Shown here piece after piece: positions 8,278-18,428 of a stretch of 64,000 nucleotides of DNA (the first letter of the stretch is position 1; each line of letters begins with the position of its first letter). Source of the DNA: Aliishimia sp039978895 (GTDB lineage Bacteria > Pseudomonadota > Alphaproteobacteria > Rhodobacterales > Rhodobacteraceae); NCBI GenBank assembly GCA_039978895.1, contig JBDWAL010000034.1, positions 1-64,000 on the forward strand, given 5' to 3'. The notes under the pieces were generated by a model. It saw only the letters and a list, made by a program, of their open reading frames with translations, did no database searches and had not been told where the DNA came from. A program made the position numbers and the translations under genes.

Positions 8278-9180
8278 ATGCAGACGCGATTCACCCTCAG
8301 ACAGCTTGAATACTTTACCTGCTCCGCCGAAACCGGCAGCATTGCTGCCGCCAGTCGGGTGCTGAATGTTTCATCGCCATCAATCTCTACCGCGCTGACC
8401 CAGCTTGAGGATGAATTGGGCACAGCGCTGTTTGTTCGCCAACGCGCGCAGGGGCTATCGCTGACAGAGGCGGGACGCACTTTAGCCGCGCAGGCCGCAA
8501 CAATCCTTTCCGAAGCAACCGAGTTGACCCGCCTTGCTGCGAACGCATCCGATGCGGTCCAAGGGCCGCTGCGGCTGGGGTGTCTTGTTACCTTTGCGCA
8601 GATTGTTGTGCCGGATCTGCGCCGCAGCTTTGAGGCCGCGCACAACGCCGTCACCATCAGTCAGTCAGAGTTGACGCAGCCGGAAATTTTTGCAGCCCTG
8701 CGCCGGGCTGACATCGACCTCAGCCTTAGTTATGCGATTGACGTGCCTGATGATCTTGAATTTCACCCGATCAAAACTCTACCACCCTTCGTCATGCTTG
8801 CGCCCGAACATCCGCTGTCAGATCGGGATCGTCTGGCGGTCGAAGATCTGGTGGATCACGCAATGGTCTTGCTCGACCTTCCGCTCAGTTCCGACTATTT
8901 TCTGTCGTTCTTCAAGGCGGCGGGTAGCAAGCCGATTGTTTCCGAACGCACCAAAGACATGGCCGTCGCGCGCAGCCTTGTGGCGAATGGTTTTGGCTAT
9001 TCCATCGTCAATTTTCGCCCTGTTGGCACGCTTGCACCTGACGGAAAGCCGCTGATATTTGTGCCGCTGGAAAGCAATGTTCCACCGATAGCGGTTGGTA
9101 TGCTTTCTGCCAAAGGCGCAATGAAACGCCGCGCCTGTGCGACGTTCCTGCAGCACTGCATCGCAGAGATGACAACATGA
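8278..9180 (+). CDS. LysR-type transcriptional regulator of the Rieske operon
   Basis: 300 residues from the ATG at 8278 (MQTRFTLRQLEYF). The N-terminal winged helix-turn-helix covers residues 5-65 (SIAAASRVLNVSSPSISTAL; ALFVRQRAQGLSLTEAG), followed by a complete periplasmic-binding-type effector domain. An upstream in-frame start at 8200 would add unconserved residues and overlap the DUF1028 gene. Because it sits at the operon end in the same direction, it probably controls the operon from the 3.5 kb promoter in response to the substrate or an intermediate. Its stop overlaps the start of the truncated argE-like gene. Confidence 0.85.
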   Translation: MQTRFTLRQLEYFTCSAETGSIAAASRVLNVSSPSISTALTQLEDELGTALFVRQRAQGLSLTEAGRTLAAQAATILSEATELTRLAANASDAVQGPLRLGCLVTFAQIVVPDLRRSFEAAHNAVTISQSELTQPEIFAALRRADIDLSLSYAIDVPDDLEFHPIKTLPPFVMLAPEHPLSDRDRLAVEDLVDHAMVLLDLPLSSDYFLSFFKAAGSKPIVSERTKDMAVARSLVANGFGYSIVNFRPVGTLAPDGKPLIFVPLESNVPPIAVGMLSAKGAMKRRACATFLQHCIAEMTT

Positions 9181-9392
9181 TTACCCGGGATATTTTGGAC
9201 CGGTTGGTCACCTTTGATACGGTCAGTGCGCACAGCAAGCTGCCGCTTGTTGCCTATGTGGAGGACCTGCTTAACGCCCATGACTTTCGTGTTTCATGGC
9301 CCCCATCACGTTGCGGCAATAAAGCCGGGCTTTATGCGGAAATTGGGCCTGAGGTTTACCGCGTAGGACACCAAGCGGATGTTCAGGTGTAA
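9177..9392 (+). pseudogene. ArgE/DapE-type M20 deacylase, N-terminal fragment
   Basis: The frame starts MITRDILDRLVTFDTVSAHSKLPL and continues to KAGLYAEIGP, closely resembling the first 55 residues of acetylornithine deacetylase-like M20 peptidases. It then ends at 9392 just where the first metal-binding His-x-Asp (GH-AD) would appear. Full-length members have about 390 residues, so all catalytic residues are lost. The ATGA overlap with lysR shows that it was once the last gene of the operon. The loss suggests deletion or insertion at about 9360-9400. Confidence 0.7.
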
Positions 9393-10058
9393 GGCTGAAT
9401 CTTTTTTCGCCAGTCGTCTGCGTAGAGCCGATTACCTCGAAGGACCTCAATTGTTGCTTCAAGTCGCGCGCCAAGTATTGTTTCGTCTCCTTCGGCACCA
9501 ATTGCATCAGAACATGCAGATGCTAATCACCGTACCGCTTATATCCCGAGGGAGCATCGAAGCCGCACGGAAATTACTATCGGAAGATCCAACGACTAAC
9601 TGCGGGCGGTGCCCTTAATCACGGCTTGCACGCCTAGATCTGAGCTATGACGCAGCGCGGGGCCTGCAAGTGCTGACGCTAAGCCTTGCGACCTTCGCGC
9701 TGTCACGTCGTGTGGCATGAGTTTTGCGACAGAATCAGCGGGATAACCGAGTGGGATTTCAGCTTGCGAAATGGTCCGAATGCACCAAGCGCTTGTATGT
9801 ACACGATGTATTTGACTTATTGATCAAAATTAGTAACGGTGCTGCAAGACTTTATTTGGCTTTTACCTCGGGGGGGGGAACATCAAATATTTTATTAGTT
9901 GACTGACCGTAAACAAGTTTAGCCTTTCGACGTGATGTTGAAAGACATCGACGTAGTGTGCTGTTTTAGGCACGAATGTAATTTTCAGGACCTTTTTTTG
10001 AAAAACAACTTTTTGCGCAGGCCGCACCCAGCGGCATGCCACAACATGGAGAAATATT
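9393..10058. other. Non-coding or decayed stretch before the RTX gene
   Basis: No complete gene is recognised in these 666 bases. Short frames on both strands around 9395-9500 read like protein, but I could not assign them. From about 9830 the composition turns AT-rich, with runs of T, consistent with the upstream regulatory region of the RTX gene. The stretch looks like a junction where the previous operon was cut and foreign DNA joined. Confidence 0.4.
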
Positions 10059-13000
10059 ATGCCTCTTACACCAGAAATCTGGCTCAGCCGTTTCCTTGTT
10101 CAAAACGAATCTAACGAGGATGCTCTCAATCCCGATATCACGCAGCTATCGAACGGCAATATTCTGATCACATGGACAAGTGATGATCCATCCAGTCCGA
10201 CAAATAGCGCAGGAGCGGACATTCGGGGTCAGATTTTTGACCCCCTCGGTGTGGAAGTTGGCGGAGAAATAAGGCTCAACGTATCGCGCCTCTCCCACGA
10301 CGAGTTTCAACCCAGTGTGACTGCGATCGACGGTGGCGGCTTTGCGATTGCTTACATCGACCTCGAAGCAGTTCCTGTTGTACCCATCCAATTCAATAGC
10401 AGCGTCGTTGTTGACGTGTTCTCTACATTTGGAAACTTCATCCGTGGCGAGGTGCTGGAGAATGGCACCAATGTAACAGGTCTCTCAGCGTCCGCGCCTG
10501 CGATCGCTTCGTCCTCGGCGACGTCGACATTTACCACTTGGATTGATTTTGTAAGTGGCGATGTGCAGGGACGGTTCTACAATCCGGTGACGGATGCAGT
10601 GGGGTCGGTTAACACCATTTTTAATGGTGCGACGGGAACGGACCAGGGGATCAATTCCTTGGCGGTGACAGCCCTCAACAACGGTAATTATGCGGTCATC
10701 TACGGTAACGACAACCCGGGGGATGACATTGTCGAACTCCGTTTGATCAATGGGTCAAGTGGTTCGAACATTGGCGTGGCCATCGATATTGCGACCGCAA
10801 CGGACGTGGACGATGTGTCGATTACCACGCTCGAAAATGGGCGTATGCTGGTGGCGTATACCGTTGACGGTACTGGCGGCACCAACAACGGGATCCGGGC
10901 CAAGATACTGAACGAAGACGGCTCGACTTTTGCCAACATTAACCCCGCGACAACCGTTGCTGGCAACCAGGTGGATACCGAAGTGGTCGCATTGGCCGAT
11001 GGCGGTGGGGTCGTCTTCTGGTTCGACGAAGATACGCACGATTTGCATGGCCAGCGGGTTAATGCAACAGGTGGAACGGTGGGCAGCGAGTTCAATGTTG
11101 TGGATTTTGGGGCTACGGACATCAGGAACATCTCTGCGATCGGGCTTGAAGATGGTCGGTTGCAAGTAACTTGGCAGGAAGTGTTCTCGGACGACGCCGT
11201 ACGGTCCGTGATCCTCGATACTCGCGACACCGCCAACAGCCCGGATTCAAACGGCTATCAGATCGGGACGGTTGGCAACGATACGTTTGACGTCGAAGCT
11301 GGCGCCATCGAGGTCTATGGCATGGCGGGCAACGATCGCATCGCGGTCGATGTAGGCGAAGTGAACCCGGCGGTATTGTTCGATGGGGGTAGCGGCATAG
11401 ATGTCCTTGTCATTGAAGACGGTGAAAACGGTAACTGGGCCTTCACTGGTGAAACCGTCACCGGCTTCGAAGAGATCGAATTTAATGCGACAGCCGATGA
11501 CGTTGACAGAACGGCCGTTTTCTTTGCCAGCCAGATTTCCGGGGTGACTCGGTTTGACTTTGATGGCGGTTTCGATTCGATAGAGAGTCTTTTGATATTC
11601 ATGGGAGGGACCACCACCCTTGATCTGTCAGGTGTGGAAGTTCAGGATTTCAGTGCTGCATTTGACGAGATCAGTATTATCGGTGATGCCTCTGCGGAGA
11701 CGATCACAGGCACGTCCGCAAATGACCGTATCTCAGGCGGCACCGGCGCGGACATCCTCAATGGCGGCGCAGGTGATGACGTCTTGGTCGTGGCGAATGA
11801 CGGGGTGTCGAACGACTTTAACGGCGGCACGGGCTTGGATACGCTAGACTTTTCCAGCTTTGGGGCCGCACTGTCCATCAACCTCACAAGTCTCCAAGCG
11901 TCGGGCTCGTTCACGACAGCTGGCACAACCACAAATTATTCGGGTATCGCCAACCTGATCGGATCGAACACAGATGACTTCCTGAAAGGCCTTGGCAGTG
12001 TTCAGGGCGGTGGCGGCGATGACACCCTGCAAGGCAACGGTGATAACCTTGTAGAAGGCGGCAGCGGCAATGACGAGCTGCGCCTTGATGACCTCGATGG
12101 CACGCCCGATTTTGATGGGGGGACCGGCATCGACCGGTTCGACGCCGTGTTCCTTAGCAGTGTTGCCATGTATGTCGAACTGGACGCGGGGTATCGCAAA
12201 GGTACAACAAGCTCTGGCGCGTTTGATGGCACGCTGTCCAACATCGAGAACTACCGTGGCGATACAAACATTGATGTCGTCTTTGGCACAAATGGCGCAA
12301 ACGATATTGATACCCGCTCTGGAAACGATTCTGTTACTGCGTTGGGCGGCGATGATACGGTGAATGGCGGCAGCGGCGATGACACGCTCAATGGCGGTGC
12401 CGGGTTTGACGATCTGGATGGGGGCCTTGGCAGCGACACCTTCGTCTATAACGCGGGTGAAGGCATCGATAACATCGATGGAGGCATCGATTCAGCCGGC
12501 GATATTGATACGTTCAACGCCTTCGGTGCGACAGAAAACATGCGCATCGATCTTGAAGACGGCACGCATGAGTACGATAATGACGGGATTGAGCGTACGT
12601 TCGTAGGTATCGAGAACGTCACCACCGGCAGCGGCGACGATACAATTGTCGGTATAACCAACAATGTTTTCAAAGATTTCACGTTTAGCGGCGGCTCCGG
12701 CAACGACACCATCACAGGTGGTAACAATGTCGAAACCATCAACGGCGGGCTCGGTGACGATGTGCTGTCCGGGGGCGGTCAAGTTGACACCATCGATGGT
12801 GGGGCCGGTGATGACATCTTAGACGGCGGTGCGGCGCAAGACATCCTTAACGGCGGCAGCGGCAATGATACGTTCCTTGTCACGCTCAACAATGCCGATG
12901 TGATCGACGGCGGGACAGGTGTGAATACTTTGGACGCCAGCGGGCTGACTGGAATTGGTGTGGTCGTATCAAGTATCGAGGGCAGCTATTCGACATTTGG

Positions 13001-14357
13001 CCTGTCCGGCTCTTTGACCAACATTTCGGTTGTTGTGGGGTCTGAACAAGATGACCAAATTAGTGCAGCCGGCTTCGCATTCAACGCCAACCTATCCGGC
13101 AATGGTGGCGAAGACGTGCTAACCGGCGGCCTCAGCAAGGACACCCTTGACGGAGGCGCCGGAGACGACATTCTCGAAGGCGGCGCGCTGGCCGATACCC
13201 TGTCTGGGGGCGCTGGCGAGGATACGGCGGTCTACACAAACTCTGGCGCAGGCGTCACCGTTGACCTTGACGCTGGCACCGGATCGGGCGGCGAAGCCGC
13301 GGCCGATACGCTGTTCGGCATCGAAAACCTGCTCGGATCGGCCTTCGACGACAACCTGCTCGGCGATGCTGCTGACAACGTGTTGAGCGGCCAAGACGGC
13401 GATGACTTGCTCCTTGGCGAAGGCGGCAACGACGTTCTTGAAGGCGGTTTAGGCAATGACATCCTGGCAGGAGGTCAGGGCAATGACACGTTCGACGGGG
13501 GCGACGGGATTGACACGGTCTCTTATGCGGATTCCGGTCGCGTGGTTGTGAAGCTCAACTTGGCCGCAGATGTCGGCTCAGGGGAAGGTATTGACACCTT
13601 TATTTCGATCGAAAACGTAGTGGGTTCGGTGTTTGACGACCGTATTACCGGGACGGCTGAGGACAACGTCTTGTCCGGCGGGAACGGGGACGACGTGCTG
13701 ATCGGTCTTGCGGGCGATGACACGCTGAACGGTGGCAATGGGGACGATGAATTGATCGGTTCCGGCGGCAACGATATCTTGAACGGCGGCGAAGGCGCAG
13801 ACACCCTCGACGGGCTCGGCGGTGCTGACACGCTTAACGGAGACGGCGGCAACGATCTGCTCAGAGGCGGCCTTGGTGTTGATACGATCAGCGGAGGCGA
13901 AGGCGACGATGATGTGTTCGGCCTGTTTGGTGTCGACACGATCTTTGGCGGCGACGGCATTGACAACATTCGCGCAGATGGCTCTGGCGATATCGTCGAG
14001 GGCGGCGCAGGCAATGACCGGATTGTTGGCGGCAACGGCAAGGACACCCTATGGGGTGGCGCAAATAACGACGTCCTGTTCGGCGGCAGCGGCAATGCCA
14101 ATGGCGACGGCCTGCGCGATGTGTTTGTGTTCAAATCTGCAGCAAATGGCGGTGGTGGCTTCGACCGCATCCGCGACTTCGAAAACAACATCGACAAAAT
14201 TGATGTGTCAGAAAGCGGCTATGCGACGATTGCCGGAGTGCTTGCCGATGCGACGCAAGTTGGATCCGACGTTCAGATTAATTTCGACTTCTCCGGTATT
14301 CTTGTGATCGAGAACTTCTCGCTCGCGGATCTGAATTCGGGTGACTTCCTGATCTAA
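10059..14357 (+). CDS. Large RTX-type calcium-binding repeat protein, probably type I secreted
   Basis: 1432 residues; the ATG at 10059 has GGAGA a few bases upstream. Residues about 1-400 form repeated beta-rich units (segments such as NGNILITW, GGGFAIAYID, NGNYAVIYG, NGRMLVAYT, GGGVVFWF), suggesting a propeller-like domain. From about residue 405 to 1350 there are many glycine/aspartate nonapeptides of the GGxGxDxLx type (for example GGSGDDTLNGGAG) in several blocks separated by about 60-residue spacers. These fold into calcium-binding parallel beta rolls outside the cell. There is no N-terminal signal peptide; the C-terminus ends in an aliphatic/acidic stretch (FSLADLNSGDFLI) typical of type I export signals. 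No exporter genes lie nearby. No enzymatic domain is visible, so an adhesin or surface role is likely. Confidence 0.9.
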   Translation: MPLTPEIWLSRFLVQNESNEDALNPDITQLSNGNILITWTSDDPSSPTNSAGADIRGQIFDPLGVEVGGEIRLNVSRLSHDEFQPSVTAIDGGGFAIAYIDLEAVPVVPIQFNSSVVVDVFSTFGNFIRGEVLENGTNVTGLSASAPAIASSSATSTFTTWIDFVSGDVQGRFYNPVTDAVGSVNTIFNGATGTDQGINSLAVTALNNGNYAVIYGNDNPGDDIVELRLINGSSGSNIGVAIDIATATDVDDVSITTLENGRMLVAYTVDGTGGTNNGIRAKILNEDGSTFANINPATTVAGNQVDTEVVALADGGGVVFWFDEDTHDLHGQRVNATGGTVGSEFNVVDFGATDIRNISAIGLEDGRLQVTWQEVFSDDAVRSVILDTRDTANSPDSNGYQIGTVGNDTFDVEAGAIEVYGMAGNDRIAVDVGEVNPAVLFDGGSGIDVLVIEDGENGNWAFTGETVTGFEEIEFNATADDVDRTAVFFASQISGVTRFDFDGGFDSIESLLIFMGGTTTLDLSGVEVQDFSAAFDEISIIGDASAETITGTSANDRISGGTGADILNGGAGDDVLVVANDGVSNDFNGGTGLDTLDFSSFGAALSINLTSLQASGSFTTAGTTTNYSGIANLIGSNTDDFLKGLGSVQGGGGDDTLQGNGDNLVEGGSGNDELRLDDLDGTPDFDGGTGIDRFDAVFLSSVAMYVELDAGYRKGTTSSGAFDGTLSNIENYRGDTNIDVVFGTNGANDIDTRSGNDSVTALGGDDTVNGGSGDDTLNGGAGFDDLDGGLGSDTFVYNAGEGIDNIDGGIDSAGDIDTFNAFGATENMRIDLEDGTHEYDNDGIERTFVGIENVTTGSGDDTIVGITNNVFKDFTFSGGSGNDTITGGNNVETINGGLGDDVLSGGGQVDTIDGGAGDDILDGGAAQDILNGGSGNDTFLVTLNNADVIDGGTGVNTLDASGLTGIGVVVSSIEGSYSTFGLSGSLTNISVVVGSEQDDQISAAGFAFNANLSGNGGEDVLTGGLSKDTLDGGAGDDILEGGALADTLSGGAGEDTAVYTNSGAGVTVDLDAGTGSGGEAAADTLFGIENLLGSAFDDNLLGDAADNVLSGQDGDDLLLGEGGNDVLEGGLGNDILAGGQGNDTFDGGDGIDTVSYADSGRVVVKLNLAADVGSGEGIDTFISIENVVGSVFDDRITGTAEDNVLSGGNGDDVLIGLAGDDTLNGGNGDDELIGSGGNDILNGGEGADTLDGLGGADTLNGDGGNDLLRGGLGVDTISGGEGDDDVFGLFGVDTIFGGDGIDNIRADGSGDIVEGGAGNDRIVGGNGKDTLWGGANNDVLFGGSGNANGDGLRDVFVFKSAANGGGGFDRIRDFENNIDKIDVSESGYATIAGVLADATQVGSDVQINFDFSGILVIENFSLADLNSGDFLI

Positions 14358-14410
14358 ACGGTTGTGATCGGTTCGCCGTGACCCGGCGGCACGCGCCGCT
14401 ATGAAACAAG

Positions 14411-14442
14411 AGCCGCCTCTGACTGATCAGAGGCGGCTTTTT
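14411..14442 (+). terminator. Rho-independent terminator after the RTX gene
   Basis: A perfect 12-base stem (14411-14422 with 14427-14438) encloses a CTGA loop and is followed by a run of five T. It lies 53 bases past the RTX stop codon. The GC-rich stem and T tract make this the clearest intrinsic terminator in the window. Confidence 0.9.
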
Positions 14443-14520
14443 CACGACATATTCACGCTCGTCAGTGTATGGAAACCTGTCGTCAGTACAACGCTTTCGG
14501 CCAGTCTCGACGACCCAAAG

Positions 14521-15014
14521 AACGCGGTTCAGGTCATTGGATTTTGGATATGGCGCGCGACTAACGGGCGTCGGTTTCGCAGTTTTGCAGCTGTTGATGA
14601 CTTCAGCCACGAGAACTTAGTGCTGGTGGCTGATACATCGCTTTCTGGTCAACGTGTTCCGCGTGAACTTGATCAGATCATCGCTGAACGCGGCATGCCA
14701 AAGACGATTGTGTCTGACAACAGCACTGAGTTTACGAGCTTGGCGATCCTTAATTGGGTTCAGGAAGCAGGTATCGATTGGCACGAGACATCGCACCCAG
14801 TCAGCCCCAGCAGCACGGTTTCATCGAAAGCTTCAACGGTAAATTCAGAGATGAATACCTCAATGAGACGCCCTTCGGCACGCTGGCCGATGCCCGCCAA
14901 ACACTTGAACAATGGCAGAATGATTACAATTGGCGCAGACCATATTCAGTGTTGGCAAACCTGACGCCAATGGACTTCTTGCAGATAAGGGCAATGGATA
15001 AGATGGCGGCTTAA
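14521..15014 (+). mobile_element. IS3-family transposase OrfB remnant (IS407-like), frameshifted
   Basis: The frame from about 14540 gives RRFRSFAAVDDFSHENLVLVADT, then IAERGMPKTIVSDNSTEFTS, the first two acidic positions of the DDE integrase core. Near 14800-14815 the homology moves to another frame, which continues HGFIESFNGKFRDEYLNE (third acidic residue) and PMDFLQ to 15014. The N-terminal part of OrfB and all of OrfA are missing, so the element is dead. The left boundary is approximate because homology fades before 14540, close to the RTX terminator. It lies between the RTX gene and the decayed FAH/TRAP cluster. Confidence 0.8.
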
Positions 15015-15158
15015 CGCCAAAGATTTAAGACCAAGGAGGCCGCGCGAGGCTGGACGGAACTTGGGGCACAGGTTGGTCCTGATACCCGTATCACAACCTA
15101 ATGCGCAGCGCCCACCGGACAGTATGCTATAGCTGCCAACAGATGCGATCTTGCTGAT

Positions 15159-16088
15159 CTACTGTCGTTTTGGTGCGACCCGATTGCGCAAACTACCGAT
15201 ACCCTCGATCTCAAGCTCGACAATGTCGCCCGGTGACAAGAAGCGGTTCAACTCAAAACCACACCCCCCACCAACTGTACCAGAGCCAAAGAATTCGCCT
15301 GCTCGGACTTCTTCATCGCGGCTGACATGTTCCAATATCCGTGCAAACGAATGATGCATGGTTGCAGAATTTCCACGACTCCATTCTTCTCCATTGATGC
15401 GCGCCGTCATCTCAAGACCGCTCCCATCGCCGATTTCGTCTTTAGTCACAATGCAGGGATCCATGGCATTCGCGCTCTTCCAGTCTTTGCTCTTGGCAGG
15501 ACCAAGGCCACCAGCGCTTTCGATCATCTGGTGATCACGTGCTGAGAAGTCATTAAAAATCAGAAACCCAAAAACATGATCCTGTGCGTCAGCCAGCGTG
15601 ATATCCATGCCAGCCTTACTGGTAATCATGCCAAGTTCGAGTTCAAAATCGAGCCGGGTTTCGCCCTTGGGCCAGATGATCTCATCATCCAAGCCGGACA
15701 CCGAAAAGTGATTTCCTTTATAGTAGAGCGGCTGATCGTATCAAACCTGCGGAAGGCTCACCTCCTCGGGTTCCAGAGCGCGCGCTTCGGGGGTGATCTT
15801 GGACATGGTGGAGTAGCATTGGCAGAGGTGGTTTTCAAAGGTCAGGCAGTCGCGCATCTGCACAGGCACAGGAAGTGGGGCCCGCAGGCGCACGGTGTCC
15901 AGATCAATCGTCGTGGCAGAGGCCCGCGCCGTGCGGGCGGCTTCAAGTGTGGGCTCGCCGCCTTCAATCAAATCAAGCATTGAGGCGAAAAACGGGTTTT
16001 CGGAGCCATCCAGAATTGCGATTTTCGCACCATCAAGGGTGCCGATACTTTGCACACTGCTGCTGTTTTCAAAGGTTACAAATTTCAT
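15159..16088 (-). pseudogene. Fumarylacetoacetate hydrolase family protein interrupted by one in-frame TGA
   Basis: Reading from the ATG complementing 16086-16088, the first 115 residues (MKFVTFENSSSVQSIG to EEVSLPQV) end at TGA (15741-15743). The same frame continues YDQPLYYKGNHFSV, then DFELELGMI and HVFGFLIFNDFSARDHQ, the metal-binding core of the family, and FFGSGTVGGGCGFE, to 15159. Family members commonly have a Trp or similar residue where the stop lies, so a single TGG to TGA change explains the break. Without it the protein would have 309 residues. The family cleaves or hydrates acylpyruvates. It is the last gene of the TetR/TRAP/MBL cluster on this strand. Confidence 0.85.
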
Positions 16089-16133
16089 GCGGACTCTCCA
16101 ATTTCATCATAGATATCTGTGACGCGCGTAACA

Positions 16134-17132
16134 TTATGGCTTCTTGGCATGGCAGCCACAGGGTGCGTCATGCGGGCACATGGCCCCGCGCGAATAGCGC
16201 AGCATCTGGGTTAGAATTTCTGTTTCTTTGGGCGACACCTTGCCACCTGAAATCTCGCGATAGATCGTGGCGACATTTGCCACCACACGTTCGCGGTCCA
16301 GCCAGCTGTCGAAACTGGCATAACCAACCTCAAAGGCGGCTTCTTCCCACGTTAATCCGGCCTCAAACCATTTTTTAGTTTCAGCGGGAATATGTATGAA
16401 GTAGTCCTTGAGGCCTTGCACACCGGTCTTGTCAGTGACAGCGCCATGACCCGGTACAACCACATCAACGTCCAAGCCTAAAATGTGATCGCAGGCGGCA
16501 ATCCAGCTACCAATAGGACCCTCCCACATGATCGGGTGCCCGCCGTGGAATATCAGATCCCCTGTGTAGCAAACCTTACTATCAGGCACATAAACGATGA
16601 TGTCACCGCGCGTGTGCGCAGGTACAAGCTCGGTTAATTCGACGGTTCGACCCCCAACCGTCAAAGTGCGCGATCCCTTGAAGACTTCGGTGGGTGGCAC
16701 ATGTTCGATATCTGAAAAATCGAAAGTTATGCCCATATAGAAATGCAGGAACTCGCCCAAAATTCCATATGCTGCTGGATCAGCGGCGACCGCTTTGACA
16801 AGGCCAGCAGGTCGTTCTTCCATCTCTTCGCGCGCGGCCTCTGAGGCAATGATCCTTGCATCCCCAACAAGGTGATTGCCGAACGTATGATCTCCGTTTG
16901 CATGGGTGTTCACAAGGATATCAATGCTTGCCGCTGCCGGCTCTGCTTTGCGATAGGCGGTGAGCATGTCTTCGGTCAACCGGCCAGTAAACAGCGTGTC
17001 GATCACAAGGCTTTGGTTATCCTCGCCTACGATCAGACCGGAATTGCTCCAACCCCAGCTGCCATCTCCTTGGACCCAAGCATAAAGCCCGTTCCCAAGG
17101 TCTTCCAATTCGCGTTTGGTGTCAGAATACAT
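16134..17132 (-). CDS. MBL-fold metallo-hydrolase
   Basis: 332 residues from the ATG complementing 17130-17132, preceded by AAAGGG; the longer frame start at 17192 would overlap the end of the dctM pseudogene. The metallo-beta-lactamase fold is complete: NSGLIVGEDNQSLVIDT, NTHANGDHTFGN, ELVPAHTRGD, YTGDLIFHGGHP and VVPGHG. In the first metal motif the second histidine of HxHxDH is asparagine (HANGDH), a known variant of some subfamilies. The C-terminal tail is cysteine-rich (MCPHDAPCGCHAKKP). It probably hydrolyses an ester or thioester intermediate of the adjoining, now broken catabolic cluster. The gene itself appears intact. Confidence 0.82.
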   Translation of the reverse strand: MYSDTKRELEDLGNGLYAWVQGDGSWGWSNSGLIVGEDNQSLVIDTLFTGRLTEDMLTAYRKAEPAAASIDILVNTHANGDHTFGNHLVGDARIIASEAAREEMEERPAGLVKAVAADPAAYGILGEFLHFYMGITFDFSDIEHVPPTEVFKGSRTLTVGGRTVELTELVPAHTRGDIIVYVPDSKVCYTGDLIFHGGHPIMWEGPIGSWIAACDHILGLDVDVVVPGHGAVTDKTGVQGLKDYFIHIPAETKKWFEAGLTWEEAAFEVGYASFDSWLDRERVVANVATIYREISGGKVSPKETEILTQMLRYSRGAMCPHDAPCGCHAKKP

Positions 17133-17145
17133 GTGCAACCCTTTG

Positions 17146-18428
17146 CTAAAGTAGACCAGTGGCGAGCCAAGGCATGGCCACCACCCGTGCAATAAGAACG
17201 ACCATGATCACCGCAAATGGCGCGGCTCCGGCGAAGATGTCGTTAAGTGAAATGTCATCACCGTCCAGATTTGCCTTGATCACGAAACAGGCCACCCCAA
17301 GCGGGGCGTTAACAGCCCCACCTCGACCGCGATAATGGTGAGAATGCCAAACCAGATCAGATCGACCCCACAGGGCTGGATCACTGGCAGGATCAGCGGC
17401 AGCAAGATCAGCAAGATTGAAGAACTATCAAGGATTGTCCCAAGCAGGACGATGGCAAGCAGGTAAAGAACGAGAATGCCGTAAAGCCCAAACTCCCAGC
17501 TTGCGAGTAAACCGGTCATCGCGTTTGGCAGTCCCGTGAGGGCCAGCAAGCGCGAATACACATGCGCTGCAATAATGAGAAAGGTGATGGAGGCGGTAAC
17601 TTGACCAACCTCGAACATGATCCGCCAAATCTCGCGGCCCGTTAGTCGCCCTTTGATCAAAGCAATAATCAACGCGCCGAAGGCCCCGACGCCGCCCGCT
17701 TCGGTGGGCGTGAAGAAGCCACCATAGATTCCACCCAGCACAAGGATAACCAAACCGATGACCGAGGAGGATTTCAGAGCCATGGTGCTTTTGCTCATCA
17801 ACGGCAGGTCGGACACGCTGGGATTGCCGATGAATTTTGGAAAGAAACGCGCCATGAGAAGGATCGCAATAGAGAAGAACAGCGCAAGAATGACACCCGG
17901 TAGAATACCTGCGGTGAACAGATCACCGATAGAGACTTCTGCGATAATGCCGAACAGGATCAACATCCCAAGCACGGAAGAGCCAGCGACAACCCCGACT
18001 GAGAAACGGGGCGTGTATCCCTGCCTGACCAGTTCGGGCACGGCGACCTTAGTGAACACAGAAGCAGAGGCGATGGATGTGCCGTTTACGGCGGCGAAGA
18101 TGACATTGGCAAAGACTGTAGCAATACCCAAACCCCCGCGAAACTTGCGAAACATTTGACCCGCAACATCAAAAAGATCGCGCCCTAAACCGCAGGCACC
18201 AACCAGAACACCCATAAGGGCAAATAAAGGGATGACGCCAAAGGAGTAATTTTCGACGCCGTCCAAAGCAGCTTGGCTAAGCAAAGCGCCCGCGACCACC
18301 ATTTTGCCTTTGACCAGATAAACCCCGAAAAACGAAACCGTCATCAGCGCGATAGCCACATGCATGCCAAGTTGGATTAGGACAAGGATCGCAATAATCG
18401 AATAAATACCAATTTCTACACCAGTCAT
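17146..18428 (-). pseudogene. TRAP transporter large permease (DctM), C-terminal frameshift
   Basis: From the ATG complementing 18426-18428 (MTGVEIGIYSIIAILVL) the 12-segment permease reads normally for about 375 residues, then ends prematurely near 17280 in the sequence LLTPRLG. One base inserted in the C run near 17305 restores LLTPPLGVACFVIK, a hallmark of DctM C-termini, and the shifted frame runs on through DIFAGAAPFAVIM to a TAG at 17146-17148. The final transmembrane helices would therefore be lost. DctM forms the ion-driven channel of TRAP importers. The start overlaps the dctQ stop by 4 bases. A sequencing error in the homopolymer is possible, but dctP is also broken. Confidence 0.8.

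Noticed and set aside
9395..9535. Minus-strand frames reading like protein (around KKIQ and KETKQYLA segments)
   Set aside because: Two overlapping frames look equally protein-like, lack starts and match no family I can name.
11700..14100. Long open frames antisense to the RTX gene and short direct repeats suggesting a CRISPR-like array
   Set aside because: The repeats are codons for GGxGxD nonapeptides of one open frame, with variable spacing and sequence; the antisense frames are a by-product of this biased codon use.
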